The notes: generated from the sequence alone by a model not told the origin. Positions 10,041 to 20,020 are shown, counted from the first letter of the stretch. The stretch: DNA of 64,000 nt from Leptospira licerasiae serovar Varillal str. VAR 010 (GCF_000244755.1 NZ_AHOO02000011.1:1-64000); one strand, 5' to 3'. Numbers and translations are program-made.

Positions 10041-11045
10041 CTAACTCAGTGCCTCTTTTCCGAGGATCTCTTTCTGTCTGCCCATAAGTCTGACAGAAAG
10101 TCTAGGTCCGATCTCCTGTACGATCCTGGATGCAACGTAATTTCCCCATCTTGCGGCATTCTCTTGAGAGAATCCGTGGGTAAGTCCGTAAAGCACACCT
10201 GCTGCAAAACAATCTCCTGCTCCAGTCGTATCCAGTAAATTCTGAGCCGGGAACCCTCCCACATGACTGATCGTTCCATCTACGGAAACGAATGCACCGT
10301 TCGCGCTATCAGTCATCATAACATTTTTACAAAGTGAAGAGATAAATTTTAAAGCATCTTCTTTGGACTCGGTGGCAGCCAAAGCTTTTGCCTCTTCCGC
10401 ATTACAAAAAATTAAATCACAATATTCTTTAGTAAGTTTTAAAAAATCCTCTCTGGAGCGGTTTACGCAAAACGGATCGCTAAAAGTAAAAGCTACTTTT
10501 ACCCCCGCCTTTTTGGATTCTTCCATGGCAAGAAGGCAAGCTTCCTTGGTAGAAGGTCCGTCCCAAAGATATCCTTCCACATAACTATATGATGAGGCTT
10601 TCAATTTATCCAGATCCAAATCCTGCTTTGTTAATGTGGAAGAGATCCCCAAGTGGGTCAGCATTGTTCTTTCCGCGTCAGGAGTCGTAAGGATCACGCA
10701 GGTTCCGGTATGTCCGTCTTTGGAAGGAGGAACTTCGAATAAGATCCCGGCCTTCTCCATGTCTTGTTTGTAAAATTCTCCGTAAGTATCCTCGCTTACT
10801 TTTCCGGTATATGTTCCGGTTCCTCCGGAATTTGCGAGGGCGATCATCGTATTTGCGGCACTTCCACCTGATCTTAATTCTTTCTTATGTCCGTCTAAGG
10901 AAGTAAGGACCCCACCCTGCACTTCCGCGTCCACCAGGGTCATAATCCCTTTATTCCAACCCATTTTTTGTAAAAAAGAATCTTCGGTAGGGATAAGAAT
11001 ATCCACAAGTGCGTTCCCTATTCCGAATACGTCGTAATGTCTCAT
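10041..11045 (-). CDS. PfkB-family kinase, probably adenosine kinase
   Basis: A 334-residue ribokinase-family enzyme. The N-terminal signature has GGSAANT (about residues 60-66), and the C-terminal PfkB signature DTTGAGDCFAAG starts at residue 272 with catalytic Asp 278. The start YDVFGIGNALVDIL and overall length resemble adenosine kinases and related nucleoside or sugar kinases (adenosine + ATP to AMP + ADP). A clean GGAG site precedes ATG 11045. It follows prmA on the same strand after 31 bases and is probably the last gene of that operon. Adenosine is the likely substrate, fitting salvage of SAM-derived adenosine beside a methyltransferase, but sugar substrates cannot be excluded. Confidence 0.82.
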   Translation of the reverse strand: MRHYDVFGIGNALVDILIPTEDSFLQKMGWNKGIMTLVDAEVQGGVLTSLDGHKKELRSGGSAANTMIALANSGGTGTYTGKVSEDTYGEFYKQDMEKAGILFEVPPSKDGHTGTCVILTTPDAERTMLTHLGISSTLTKQDLDLDKLKASSYSYVEGYLWDGPSTKEACLLAMEESKKAGVKVAFTFSDPFCVNRSREDFLKLTKEYCDLIFCNAEEAKALAATESKEDALKFISSLCKNVMMTDSANGAFVSVDGTISHVGGFPAQNLLDTTGAGDCFAAGVLYGLTHGFSQENAARWGNYVASRIVQEIGPRLSVRLMGRQKEILGKEALS

Positions 11046-11076
11046 TTTTTCTCCGATATTTAATATTAATAAAACG

Positions 11077-11991
11077 TTATGGAATTTTGCGGGTCCACTC
11101 GATCAATTCCCAGCCGTTCCAGGAGTCTTGGTATACGAGTTTACCCCCGACTTGGGAAGATAGAAGTTCCAAGAATTCTTCCTTTCTTTCGGTAATCACT
11201 CCGCTGAATAAAAAATGATCCGTATGAAGTCCGGCGATCTTTTCCATATTCGCTTTTAAGACTGCGAATGTGATATTTGCCACGCATAGATCGAATTTTT
11301 CGGCAGAAACCTGCGGATGATCGAATCCGCCCTCTTCCACCACTAAAACTTCCGGAGAGATCCCGTTCTCGTCCCTATTAAATGCGGAAGAACGTACTGC
11401 ATTCGGATCTATATCCACTGCGATAATTTTAGATGCGTCTAATTTTGCCGCTGCCACGGATAAGATCCCAGAACCTGCGCCAATATCTGCGACCTTCTTC
11501 CCTTTCAAATCTATGGAACCGAGCCTGGACAAAACCAAACGAGTGGTTTCATGATGTCCTGTTCCAAATGCAAGTCCAGGATTGATATAAACAGGAACAG
11601 AATCCTTTCGTTCCAACTTTTTGTTTTTTTCCCAATCTTCCTTTTCCCAGGTTGGCACTACCCAGAAAACTCCGACGGAAAAAGGTTTATAAAATTCTTT
11701 ATAAGCTTCTTCGTATTCTTTTGTTTCTATCCATCTGGATTCTGCAAATGAATCTTCAGGGGCAACTGTTTGTAGATAGATCCAAATTTTAGCCTCGGAC
11801 TGAATATCGTCTTCCGCCAGATAGACTCTGATAGGAGTGTTATCGGAGATGATCTCTTCTCCTGGTTTTCTGGGTTCTTCTCTATCGAATAGGATCTCGT
11901 AATATCCTGCCACCTGCCATTCGTCCAAATAGGCGGAAAACTCTTCCGCAAAATTTTTCGGAATGGAAACTCTGATCTCTTTGTATTTCAA
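11077..11991 (-). CDS. prmA: Ribosomal protein L11 methyltransferase
   Basis: A 304-residue class I SAM-dependent methyltransferase of the PrmA type, which trimethylates ribosomal protein L11. The family-specific FGTGHHETT lies at residues 142-150. The SAM loop DIGAGSGILS follows at about 169-178, then AVDIDPNAV and the ANITFAVL motif. The N-terminal 130 residues form the substrate-recognition region. Its ATG overlaps the upstream PrsW-like gene by four bases (11988-11991), so the two should be translationally coupled. Confidence 0.92.
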   Translation of the reverse strand: MKYKEIRVSIPKNFAEEFSAYLDEWQVAGYYEILFDREEPRKPGEEIISDNTPIRVYLAEDDIQSEAKIWIYLQTVAPEDSFAESRWIETKEYEEAYKEFYKPFSVGVFWVVPTWEKEDWEKNKKLERKDSVPVYINPGLAFGTGHHETTRLVLSRLGSIDLKGKKVADIGAGSGILSVAAAKLDASKIIAVDIDPNAVRSSAFNRDENGISPEVLVVEEGGFDHPQVSAEKFDLCVANITFAVLKANMEKIAGLHTDHFLFSGVITERKEEFLELLSSQVGGKLVYQDSWNGWELIEWTRKIP

Positions 11992-12806
11992 CGGATTATC
12001 TCTGGAACCGATCGGGAAGGATTTTCCCTGTGAGGTTTTTCTTTTGGTATTATAGAAACTTCTTCTTCGGAAGATTTTTCTTTTACTATTTTATAAATTT
12101 CTTCTTCTTTCATATACACTCTTCTGTCTTTCACGATCCAAACCCAGATACCTACGAAGAGTGCTGTCGCCGCCCAATGGCCGAACCTTCCCACTGGGAT
12201 CACAAAAAAGTCGAATAGTCCATGTTGGACCACCGCAAGTAGGAATCCGGAAAGAATATACCAATACTTTCCGGACTGTCTTTTATTACTTTTGATCAGA
12301 CATAGCGCAAAACAAAGATTGATGAGTAAATGTGCATTCGAAGATTTTAATGTTCTTAAAATAAAAGTATGAATCCTATCATCTTCCTTTGCGGTAAGAA
12401 TATAATGATAATTCTCTATTCCTGCAAAACCTAACGCAACAAATCCACCCACTAAAAAGGTTTCCGGAAGAAATTCCTTCTTTTTCCAATCATAGGCTAA
12501 TGCGAGAGACAATGCTATGATCAGGACGGATTTACATGATTCTTCCATCATTCCCGCTTTCACAAATGCGAGAAACGCAGTCTGAGAAAGGATTGATTTT
12601 GCAACCTTGGCTTTGATCTCAGTCTCCGGCCAAATCCAAGCGCTTGCGCTCAGAACTAACTCTGTGGAGATCCAACCTAAAAGTAATGCAAAGAATATTA
12701 TAAAAAAGAAACGTTTTTCCCTGCCGGTATCGGGTTGGGTGTAGATGATATAAAATCCCCAAGGAAAAATACTCGCGATCGCAAGAAGAATTACTTCTAA
12801 ATTCAT
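11988..12806 (-). CDS. PrsW-family intramembrane metalloprotease
   Basis: A 272-residue multi-pass membrane protein with about seven or eight hydrophobic segments and a charged cytoplasmic C-terminal tail. The PrsW signatures are visible: MMEESCKS (EExxK-like) after the third segment, GFAGIENYHY and QHGLFDF. These supply the Glu and His residues of the putative metal site. In other bacteria PrsW cuts anti-sigma factors or acts on membrane proteins. ATG 12806 is chosen because it has a perfect GGAGGAA site and its ATGA overlaps the upstream stop. The frame is open to 12896, but that extension lies inside the upstream gene. It is coupled both to the TonB-like gene upstream and to prmA downstream. 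Confidence 0.82.
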   Translation of the reverse strand: MNLEVILLAIASIFPWGFYIIYTQPDTGREKRFFFIIFFALLLGWISTELVLSASAWIWPETEIKAKVAKSILSQTAFLAFVKAGMMEESCKSVLIIALSLALAYDWKKKEFLPETFLVGGFVALGFAGIENYHYILTAKEDDRIHTFILRTLKSSNAHLLINLCFALCLIKSNKRQSGKYWYILSGFLLAVVQHGLFDFFVIPVGRFGHWAATALFVGIWVWIVKDRRVYMKEEEIYKIVKEKSSEEEVSIIPKEKPHRENPSRSVPEIIR

Positions 12807-14482
12807 AATTCCTCCATATAACGACCATCGAACATATTCACCAGTTCTTGTTGTAAAGGTGTAGGCATTGCCTTTGCATCCAAAGGACCGTTCCAAAAGA
12901 GTTCGGTGACTCTGATATAACCTTTGGTCCCTGGAGGAGGCATCATAGGAGATAAGTTCTCTATCAGTTCCAGTGTTCTTTGGTCCTGTTCCGGATAAGG
13001 AGAATTTTGCACAAGTTCCACGTCCACCACTTCCCCGTCAGGAGTGATCGTATAAGCGACAACACAGGAGTAATTTCGAGGAGCGCTTCTCCAATAATCC
13101 ATAAATGATTCGAAAGTTCTCATCTTAGCGGAGATATAATTGGAATAAGTAGGAGGAAGTTTTTTGCCCTTGATACGTTTGACTTCTCCCTTCACCCTTC
13201 CTTCGTCGGAGGGTTTTTCTTCGGGAATTTTCTCACCTTGCACGCTATTTGGCGTATCTGTTCCGGTAATGACCCCGCCATTCAGTCCTTTCACTTCGTC
13301 GGGAAGGTTCGGGTCTATAAAATAAAATTCCGCATGATTCTCAGGCGTAAAATGATCCGTAGGTCTGGACTTGCTTTCTTTCTGGAACGCAATCGTAGTC
13401 GGCATAAGCAAAATAAGACAGATCACTATCAAGTGAACAAGAACGCTTAATCCTAGATTGTTCTCAAAACCCGGACTGAGGCCCAGAAGAGGCGTTTGTG
13501 AACGGAAGGACCTTCTCAGTAGCCAACCTGAAAACACATTAATTAAAACTAATGCAGATAGGATTGCAGACCAAACCCAAACGGAAGACGCCACCTCAAA
13601 AAACTTTTTGTCGGAGAGGCCGGGTTTTAAACCTAAACTTGCCAAAAAGCGGATCCCTAAAGCAGGTTCCCACCAAGAAAAGAAGAATGTAGCAAATAAC
13701 AATAACCCGAGCAAATATACGAACAGGATCGGAAATCCTTTCCACAAACGTCCCGTGTAAATATGCCCCCAACCTGCTAAGATCACATCTCTTACTTTTG
13801 CGTTCTTACGTTTTCTAGCGGAAGCAGGTAAATCGCCTTCTTCCTCCGCGAAAGAATCTCTAGTCTGTCGTACGAACCAGGCCCAGGGTCTACGGAATAA
13901 GAAGAATGGCCTTTTACCCGATAATAGTTCAGCAAGCCCGATTGCTGTAAAAAAGAAAATCCAAACACTTTCGGAGAAGACCGCAAAGGTAGCCATCTTT
14001 GCCCGGAATGTATCCGAATATGTTAAATAATGAGTGAATAGGATTAAACAGAATACTGTTAGAAAAACGATTACAGGATTTAAGATCAGAGGTCTTGGAT
14101 CTTCGGGTTTTAATCTTTCCCTAATATGTTTTGCTTGGAGAAAAAATACGGTCAGGCCTATGAAGAACATCAATGTCAGGACGGCAAAACCGAACGCGCT
14201 TGAATCCTCCGAACTAAGTAGAACGAACGCTGAAAATATCTCTTCCGCTTTCGGGAAAATTAAGAATAGAAGTTCTAAAGAAAATAAAAATAGTCCGAGG
14301 ACTACTTGCAAAAAAACCGAATGGAATGCCGGCCTACGGACCCTATCCTCTTTAGGAAATAGGAAGATGACTCCCAGAGGAAAAAAGATCCCGAACCCAA
14401 TCATGGAAATAGGAGAGGTCCAAGAGAGGAAATTGATCCCCCAGAAGACTAACTTTTCCTTTTGCGAAATTTCCTTTTTCAT
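12803..14482 (-). CDS. Polytopic membrane protein with C-terminal TonB-like domain
   Basis: A 559-residue protein with about eight or nine hydrophobic segments over the first 380 residues. These are followed by a Pro, Lys and Glu-rich spacer and a C-terminal domain of about 100 residues resembling the TonB C-terminal fold (YTITPDGEVVDVELVQNSPYPEQDQRTLELIE). TonB normally has one membrane anchor, so a many-pass membrane part is unusual; it may combine a membrane sensor or carrier with a periplasm-spanning arm. ATG 14482 is preferred over an upstream in-frame ATG at 14527 because it has an AAGGA site and leaves room for a promoter. It is divergent from glycyl-tRNA synthetase and leads the operon with PrsW, PrmA and adenosine kinase. 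Confidence 0.75.
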   Translation of the reverse strand: MKKEISQKEKLVFWGINFLSWTSPISMIGFGIFFPLGVIFLFPKEDRVRRPAFHSVFLQVVLGLFLFSLELLFLIFPKAEEIFSAFVLLSSEDSSAFGFAVLTLMFFIGLTVFFLQAKHIRERLKPEDPRPLILNPVIVFLTVFCLILFTHYLTYSDTFRAKMATFAVFSESVWIFFFTAIGLAELLSGKRPFFLFRRPWAWFVRQTRDSFAEEEGDLPASARKRKNAKVRDVILAGWGHIYTGRLWKGFPILFVYLLGLLLFATFFFSWWEPALGIRFLASLGLKPGLSDKKFFEVASSVWVWSAILSALVLINVFSGWLLRRSFRSQTPLLGLSPGFENNLGLSVLVHLIVICLILLMPTTIAFQKESKSRPTDHFTPENHAEFYFIDPNLPDEVKGLNGGVITGTDTPNSVQGEKIPEEKPSDEGRVKGEVKRIKGKKLPPTYSNYISAKMRTFESFMDYWRSAPRNYSCVVAYTITPDGEVVDVELVQNSPYPEQDQRTLELIENLSPMMPPPGTKGYIRVTELFWNGPLDAKAMPTPLQQELVNMFDGRYMEEL

Positions 14483-14596
14483 TCCGAATATCCTTGTCCA
14501 TTGGACCCTAGCTTGTTCCGGAAGCAAACAAGAATTGAAGGAATTCCTACGAATTTAATACTTTATCGCGAATCCTATTCGAGAATCCTTGGACCT

Positions 14597-15994
14597 ATGG
14601 AGAAAAAAGAAACCCTAGATTCCTCTCTCAAGGATATTGTATCCGTTTGTAAAAGAAGAGGATTTGTTTATCCCGGATCCGAAATTTACGGAGGACTTTC
14701 CAATACCTTCGACTATGGCCCTTACGGAGCCGAGCTTCTCCATAATTTAAAAAGACTCTGGTGGAAACATTTTGTCCATCTGAGAGAAGACGTTGTCGGA
14801 TTAGATTCTTCTATCCTTCTCAATCCTAAAGTATGGGAAGCATCCGGACACGTTTCCAATTTTAACGACCCGCTCATCGATTGTAAAAATTGTAAAACTA
14901 GGATCAGAGCCGACAAATTTTTGGAAGACCAAAAAGGAGAAGGAGCCGCAACAGGATTGACCTTGGAAAAAATGAACGAGGTAATCAAAGCGGGGAATTT
15001 TGCCTGTCCGAATTGCGGAAACAGGGGAACGTTCACAGAAGCTAGAGACTTCAACCTGATGTTCAAAACTTCTCACGGAGCTTCCGCGGAAGATTCTCAA
15101 GATATTTATCTTCGTCCGGAAACCGCCCAAGGTATTTTTATCAATTTTAAGAACGTTATCTCCACCACCAGGAACAAGATCCCTTTCGGAATCGCTCAGA
15201 TCGGCAAATCGTTCCGTAACGAGATCATGGCAAGGCAGTTCGTATTCCGTACCAGAGAATTCGAACAGATGGAGATGGAATTCTTTTGCGAGCCTGGAAC
15301 CCAAAAAGAATGGTTCTCTCATTGGGTGGACTATTGTCTTAAGTTCTTAACGGATCATGTAGGCTTACGAAAAGAAAACCTAAAGATCAGGGAACATGAG
15401 AAGGAAGAACTTTCCTTTTACAGCGAGGCCACTTCTGATATCGAATACAAATACGGATTCGGATGGGGAGAACTTTGGGGGATCGCTTCCAGAACCGATT
15501 ATGATCTTTCCCAACATGAAAAATTCTCCGGAGAAGATCTGAAATACCAAGACCAGGCCGCTAATAAAAAATATGTGCCTTATGTAGTAGAACCTGCACT
15601 CGGATTAAACAGATTATTTTTAGCCGTTGTTTCAGACGCTTATGCAGAAGAAAAACTTCCAGACGGAGAAACAAGGACAGTTCTTCGTTTCGCTCCTCAA
15701 GTTGCTCCCGTAAAGATCGGGATTTTTCCTCTGATGAAAAAGGACGGTCTTCCTGAACTTGCTAAATCGATCTACGCAAACCTGTCTTCTTTAGGGAATT
15801 TAGAATACGATGAAGGCGGCGCTATCGGAAAAAGATACCGCAGACAAGACGAGATCGGAACTCCTTATTGTATCACGGTTGATTACGATTCTTTAACGGA
15901 TAAATCCGTCACGGTAAGAGAAAGGGATAGTATGTCCCAAGAAAGAGTCTCGATCGATTCTTTGAAGTCTTACTTTGCGGAAAAGATACTTTAA
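14597..15994 (+). CDS. glyQS: Glycyl-tRNA synthetase, single-chain dimeric type
   Basis: A 465-residue class II synthetase of the alpha2 type that charges tRNA-Gly. Visible landmarks are the N-terminal GFVYPGSEIYGG and FDYGPYGAEL, two zinc-finger-like cysteine pairs (CKNC, CPNC), motif 2 (SFRNEIMARQFVFRTREFEQMEMEFF) and motif 3 region (EPALGLNRLFL). The C-terminal anticodon-binding domain begins near LRFAPQVAPVKIG. The frame is open upstream to 14462, but ATG 14597 gives the normal family start. Its stop abuts the stop of the convergent metzincin-like gene with no spacer. Confidence 0.93.
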   Translation: MEKKETLDSSLKDIVSVCKRRGFVYPGSEIYGGLSNTFDYGPYGAELLHNLKRLWWKHFVHLREDVVGLDSSILLNPKVWEASGHVSNFNDPLIDCKNCKTRIRADKFLEDQKGEGAATGLTLEKMNEVIKAGNFACPNCGNRGTFTEARDFNLMFKTSHGASAEDSQDIYLRPETAQGIFINFKNVISTTRNKIPFGIAQIGKSFRNEIMARQFVFRTREFEQMEMEFFCEPGTQKEWFSHWVDYCLKFLTDHVGLRKENLKIREHEKEELSFYSEATSDIEYKYGFGWGELWGIASRTDYDLSQHEKFSGEDLKYQDQAANKKYVPYVVEPALGLNRLFLAVVSDAYAEEKLPDGETRTVLRFAPQVAPVKIGIFPLMKKDGLPELAKSIYANLSSLGNLEYDEGGAIGKRYRRQDEIGTPYCITVDYDSLTDKSVTVRERDSMSQERVSIDSLKSYFAEKIL

Positions 15995-16810
15995 TCAGGG
16001 ACTGTAGTTTCGGATATCGTCCCGACATTCCTGTCCGAAAATTAAAGGACTCGCTGGGTTGAAATTGTCCACCTTGGTGTCGCTTAAAGCCCAGAACATT
16101 CCGCAAGTATCGTTAGAACAATGATTCCCATGTTCTGTATCTTGATGAGAAGAATATAATGGGATCCCTGCGTTCACTAGGCCAAGCGCATGCCCAAGCT
16201 CGTGGGTCAAAGTCATTTGTTCTGCCTTTTTTACCTTATCCGGTGAAATACCGGAGAACTGATCTATCATATCTTTGAATACAAAGATCACCGGAGGACC
16301 AATCCCCAATACTCCCGAAATTGTGACTGCTATTACACCCGGCGCATCCGCCAACTGTCCTCTTACATACACAATAAAGAAACTAGTCGATTGAAAATCG
16401 GAAGATTTCTTTCTGTATTTAGGTACCAGATCCAGGAGTTGATTCACACTCCAGGTAGATCTGTTCTGGTTCGGGATCTCATTCATCTCAGTAAGATCGC
16501 TCGGAACATTGACTGCAACTGAATAGCCTCTGTCTGCAAAAACATCCTGCAAATTACTATCCGTCACATTCCAAATATTGGAACCGCTTACTATAAAATT
16601 CCCGGTAAAAGGCTCCGCGTCAGTTTCATAAGCAACTTCAATATCCACGGATCTAACTGTGGAAAAATAAACGGAAGAACGATCCGGATCCGTTAGAACG
16701 AGATAATCCAAAGCGATATATCCCAAAACTGCAGGCGGAAGTTCCGATTTACCGTTTTCGCAATTGATAATGGTGAAGAAGGATAGAATTATAAGTGCTC
16801 GAAAGATCAT
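15995..16810 (-). CDS. Metzincin-like zinc metalloprotease lipoprotein
   Basis: A 271-residue exported protein with a spirochaetal lipobox (FTIINC, Cys 17). The protease signature is HELGHALG (His 203, Glu 204, His 207), followed by LVNAGIP, then HQDTEHGNHCSNDTCGMFW with a Met-turn-like CGM (Met 238). At the position where metzincins usually have the third His or Asp ligand this protein has Asn 213. His 222, 227 or 230 may take the role, as seems to hold in a wider bacterial family with the same HxDxxHxxHC pattern. It is likely a surface or periplasmic protease with unknown substrate. It is convergent with and immediately adjacent to glyQS. Confidence 0.75.
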   Translation of the reverse strand: MIFRALIILSFFTIINCENGKSELPPAVLGYIALDYLVLTDPDRSSVYFSTVRSVDIEVAYETDAEPFTGNFIVSGSNIWNVTDSNLQDVFADRGYSVAVNVPSDLTEMNEIPNQNRSTWSVNQLLDLVPKYRKKSSDFQSTSFFIVYVRGQLADAPGVIAVTISGVLGIGPPVIFVFKDMIDQFSGISPDKVKKAEQMTLTHELGHALGLVNAGIPLYSSHQDTEHGNHCSNDTCGMFWALSDTKVDNFNPASPLIFGQECRDDIRNYSP

Positions 16811-16938
16811 TGTACCTTCGTATTAATAACAACCGGAATCGTTTCTTTTTTTATTAATTTGCAAAAAGAAGAGAAACTACTCTTCTACAGCATAAAAAAT
16901 ACTCCACAAACTCCGGTCATTTGCAAAGTTTTATTTTA

Positions 16939-17421
16939 ATGCCTGAGAAACTTTTGGAGATACGGCCGATCCTCCCCCAAAATAGGGAGCCTGCCATTGA
17001 ATTGGTAAATCAATTCTTTAGAATGGTGAACAAACTCCCTTTAGATGGAATATTCAAGATTCGCCCAAGAGCCGCCGCCAAAATGGTGGACATCTATCTA
17101 AAACTCAGGGCTACAGACAAAGTATTATTCATCGGTGGATTTGTAGAAGATGAACTTGTCTCGCTCTTAATCGCAAGAATCGAAGAAAAACCGTATCTCA
17201 TAGAGGAGAAGAATTTATTCATCGATCTCGCAGTCACCAAACAAGGCAAAAGAAAATCCGGCTATATGAAACCTCTCGTAGAAGAAACGTTCCGCTACGC
17301 AAAAGAAAAAGGGATCTTAGCGGTAGAATTAAGAGCAATTTCCGAGAACGAGGGCGCAGTCGAATTCTGGAAGAAGATGGGATTCGATCCGTTCTACGTG
17401 AGATTTAGAAAATCTGTTTAG
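16939..17421 (+). CDS. GNAT-family N-acetyltransferase
   Basis: A 160-residue protein resembling GCN5-related acetyltransferases, which transfer acetyl groups from acetyl-CoA to amines. The pattern matches the fold: an N-terminal strand (LLEIRPILPQN), a central strand and loop (NLFIDLAVTKQGKRKSGYMKPLV) equivalent to the acetyl-CoA loop, and the C-terminal SENEGAVEFWKKMGFDPFYVRF. The usual QxxGxG/A loop appears as KQGKRKSG. ATG 16939 is chosen over an in-frame TTG at 16921; neither has a good ribosome site. The substrate is unknown. The gene is isolated and followed directly by a repeat array. Confidence 0.78.
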   Translation: MPEKLLEIRPILPQNREPAIELVNQFFRMVNKLPLDGIFKIRPRAAAKMVDIYLKLRATDKVLFIGGFVEDELVSLLIARIEEKPYLIEEKNLFIDLAVTKQGKRKSGYMKPLVEETFRYAKEKGILAVELRAISENEGAVEFWKKMGFDPFYVRFRKSV

Positions 17422-17758
17422 AGACGCAGAGTTAAGAGAGGCACAGGGGTTTGGTCACACATAGGCACAAAGACACGGAGATGAGTGGAAAATATTGGAG
17501 TTCCTACATGACTGCTAAAACCTTAGCGCCTTCGCGTCTCAGCGCGCTAAATATAGCTGGTCAATTTTCATGCCAAGCCGCCAAGTTAAGAAGATATTTT
17601 ATCCAGGAAGCTTGAACTCTCCGTGGGCTCTGTGACTCTGTGTGAAAATTTCTCGGAGTCTCTTGCTTCTTCGTGACCTCCATACGAAAAAATAAAAAAG
17701 GCGCTAAAACCCCAGATCCTCTCTGCAGCTTAGCGCCTCTGCGTGAAAACTAAAAGTT
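17421..17758. repeat. Dispersed intergenic repeat, composite copy 2
   Basis: This 340-base gene-free stretch is a mosaic of the same repeat family. It contains GAGACGCAGAG at the start, TTGGTCACACATAGGCACAAAGACAC (17451 onward, two lines of the arm), the core TTGGAGTTCCTACAT (17495-17509), CTCTGTGACTCTGTGTG (17628-17644, identical to 10003-10019) and CTCTGCGTGAAAA (17737-17749, identical to 31765-31777). It starts directly after the GNAT stop and ends at the hppA stop. No coding sequence is seen. Confidence 0.75.
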
Positions 17759-17759
17759 C

Positions 17760-19874
17760 TTATTGGAACAAGCGAAGTAGCAATCCGCCGTGCTGAACGA
17801 AGAACTCCGCGAACACTAAGCTTGTAATCGCCATCAATTTGATCAAAATATTGATAGAAGGACCGGAAGTATCTTTTAAAGGATCCCCTACGGTATCTCC
17901 CACAACTGCAGCCTTGTGTTGGTCGGAACCTTTTCCACCTGCAGCTTTTTCGATGTATTTTTTAGCGTTGTCCCAGCCGCCACCGGAGTTCGCAGAAGAG
18001 ATTGCAAGAACCACACCTGCTACTAATGCTCCAGCTAAAACACCGGACAAAGATTTAATTCCGAACAAGTAACCTACTACGATCGGAGTTAAAAGAACTA
18101 AAAGTCCAGGAAGGATCATTTCTCGGAGCGCCGCAGTGGTGGAAATATCCACACATCTTTTGTAATCAGGTTTAGCTTTTCCTTCCATGATCCCAGGGAT
18201 CTCACGGAATTGTTTCCTAACTTCTTCTACCATGTCTACAGCAGCTTTACCTACTGATTTCATAGTCATAGCTGTGAAAACGAATGGAAGCATAGCTCCG
18301 AAAAGTAATCCGCCGAAAACTTCCGCATCTAAGATATCCAAACCGGTAGTCTTAGTTCTGGTGATAAATGCTGCAAACAATGCTAAGGAAGTCAGAGCAG
18401 CAGAACCGATCGCAAAACCTTTTCCGATAGCAGCTGTAGTGTTACCTGCAGCATCCAGGGTATCAGTACGATTACGAACTTCTTTTCCGAGTTCGGCCAT
18501 CTCAGCAATCCCACCCGCGTTATCCGAAACTGGACCGTAAGCGTCTATAGTAAGACCGATAGCGATTGTAGAGATCATCCCGAGAGCAGCAATTGCGATC
18601 CCGTACATTCCCGCCAAAATATTCGCAGTAACGATCGTGATCACGAGAAGGATCACAGGAACCACAGAACTTTGGTAACCTAATGCAAGTCCGTAGATGA
18701 TGTTTGTAGCAGCTCCAGTTTTAGAAGCGTCCACAACCTCTCTTACAGGCTTATAAGAATGAGAAGTATAATACTCGGTGATGAGACCGATAAACATTCC
18801 TGAGAAAAGACCCACAACCAATGAAATGAATACATTCCATTTACCGATCGTTTTACCCGCGATCTCGAAAGAATCCACCATGTATTTATCAGTTACAAAA
18901 TACATGATCGCACCAACGATCAGAGTAGAAACCCAAAGTTGGATCTTTAGGACCTTCTCCACATTTCCTCCCTCTTTCACAGAAGCGATGAAGGAAGTTA
19001 AAAGAGAAGCCGGGATCCCGAAAGCGGAGATCAAAAGTGGATATAAAAGAGCGTCTGTATTTCCAGAAAGAGCAGTAGCAGTAGCGCCTATCACAAGAGC
19101 GGCACAAGTAGCCTCGGCGCAGGAACCGAAAAGATCGGCACCCATACCTGCAACGTCACCTACGTTATCTCCTACGTTATCTGCGATAGTCGCAGGGTTT
19201 CTAGGATCATCCTCAGGGATTCCTTTCTCTACTTTACCTACTAGGTCAGCACCGACGTCCGCAGCCTTAGTGTAAATTCCCCCGCCTACTCTTCCGAAAA
19301 GAGCCACAGCGGAACCACCTAGGCCGAAACCTGCAAGAGCTTCCATCAGGAAAAGAGTTCCTACGTTTTGGAATAAATGAGTATAAAGTAGGAAAAGTCC
19401 AATCATACCGGAAACAGCAAGACCAACCAGCCCGAATCCCATTACTGCACCCGAGTCGAAAGCGACTCTGAAAGCCTTGGACATAGAAGTTTTAGCTGCC
19501 TGAGCCGTACGAACGTTCCCGATGGTCGCGATCTTCATCCCGATAAAACCGGAAAGACAGGAAATCAAGGCCCCTGATACGAAAGCGATCGCAGTAAACA
19601 ACCCGTCGTTAAAATCCGGAGTTTCCGGATTGTCCAAAAGGAAGAAGATCAGAACAGCCATAAAGGCGATGAAAAGAGAAATGGTCTTGTATTCTCTCAC
19701 GAGGAAGGCCATAGCTCCTTCGGAGATTGCGGAAGAAATTTCGATCAATTTCTTGGATTCGTTATCCTTTCCGCCCTCAGTTCCGATTTGGATCCTGGTG
19801 ACCTTCAATGCGTACACTACGGCGGTCAAAATAGCCAGGACGGCAAAAGCCAGAATAATGGTTACCGAATTCAT
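17760..19874 (-). CDS. hppA: Membrane-bound ion-translocating pyrophosphatase
   Basis: A 704-residue, about 16-pass integral membrane enzyme that couples pyrophosphate hydrolysis to export of H+ or Na+. The substrate-binding motif [21 protein letters not shown] is intact, followed by the acidic metal-binding run around [13 protein letters not shown] second acidic cluster sits near the C-terminus ([14 protein letters not shown]). In the diagnostic [10 protein letters not shown] segment Ala occupies the position that is Lys in K+-independent enzymes, so a K+-dependent form is expected. H+ versus Na+ specificity is not decided. AGAGG precedes ATG 19874. The gene appears monocistronic. Confidence 0.95.
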   Translation of the reverse strand: MNSVTIILAFAVLAILTAVVYALKVTRIQIGTEGGKDNESKKLIEISSAISEGAMAFLVREYKTISLFIAFMAVLIFFLLDNPETPDFNDGLFTAIAFVSGALISCLSGFIGMKIATIGNVRTAQAAKTSMSKAFRVAFDSGAVMGFGLVGLAVSGMIGLFLLYTHLFQNVGTLFLMEALAGFGLGGSAVALFGRVGGGIYTKAADVGADLVGKVEKGIPEDDPRNPATIADNVGDNVGDVAGMGADLFGSCAEATCAALVIGATATALSGNTDALLYPLLISAFGIPASLLTSFIASVKEGGNVEKVLKIQLWVSTLIVGAIMYFVTDKYMVDSFEIAGKTIGKWNVFISLVVGLFSGMFIGLITEYYTSHSYKPVREVVDASKTGAATNIIYGLALGYQSSVVPVILLVITIVTANILAGMYGIAIAALGMISTIAIGLTIDAYGPVSDNAGGIAEMAELGKEVRNRTDTLDAAGNTTAAIGKGFAIGSAALTSLALFAAFITRTKTTGLDILDAEVFGGLLFGAMLPFVFTAMTMKSVGKAAVDMVEEVRKQFREIPGIMEGKAKPDYKRCVDISTTAALREMILPGLLVLLTPIVVGYLFGIKSLSGVLAGALVAGVVLAISSANSGGGWDNAKKYIEKAAGGKGSDQHKAAVVGDTVGDPLKDTSGPSINILIKLMAITSLVFAEFFVQHGGLLLRLFQ

Positions 19875-20020
19875 TCAGGGAAACCTCTTGTTTTTTTTTA
19901 AAATTTCCGATGGTTTAAAAAGATGGGAACTGTGTTAGCCAAAGCTAAGGAGAAGATCGCCTCGCGGATCCGGGCAATTCTCCCCCAAGTAGAGCCTTTG
20001 TTTAAAGGGGGCTTCCGCTT

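Noticed and set aside
14462..14596. Upstream extension of glycyl-tRNA synthetase
   Set aside because: The extension overlaps the divergent gene's start and is absent from the family; ATG 14597 gives the normal N-terminus.
17421..17758. CRISPR array
   Set aside because: The repeated words are irregularly spaced, in both orientations and without uniform spacers, and no cas genes are present.
18778..19275. 165-codon plus-strand frame inside hppA
   Set aside because: It is an antisense shadow of a well-conserved gene; the product is Pro-, Ala- and Ser-rich without a domain.
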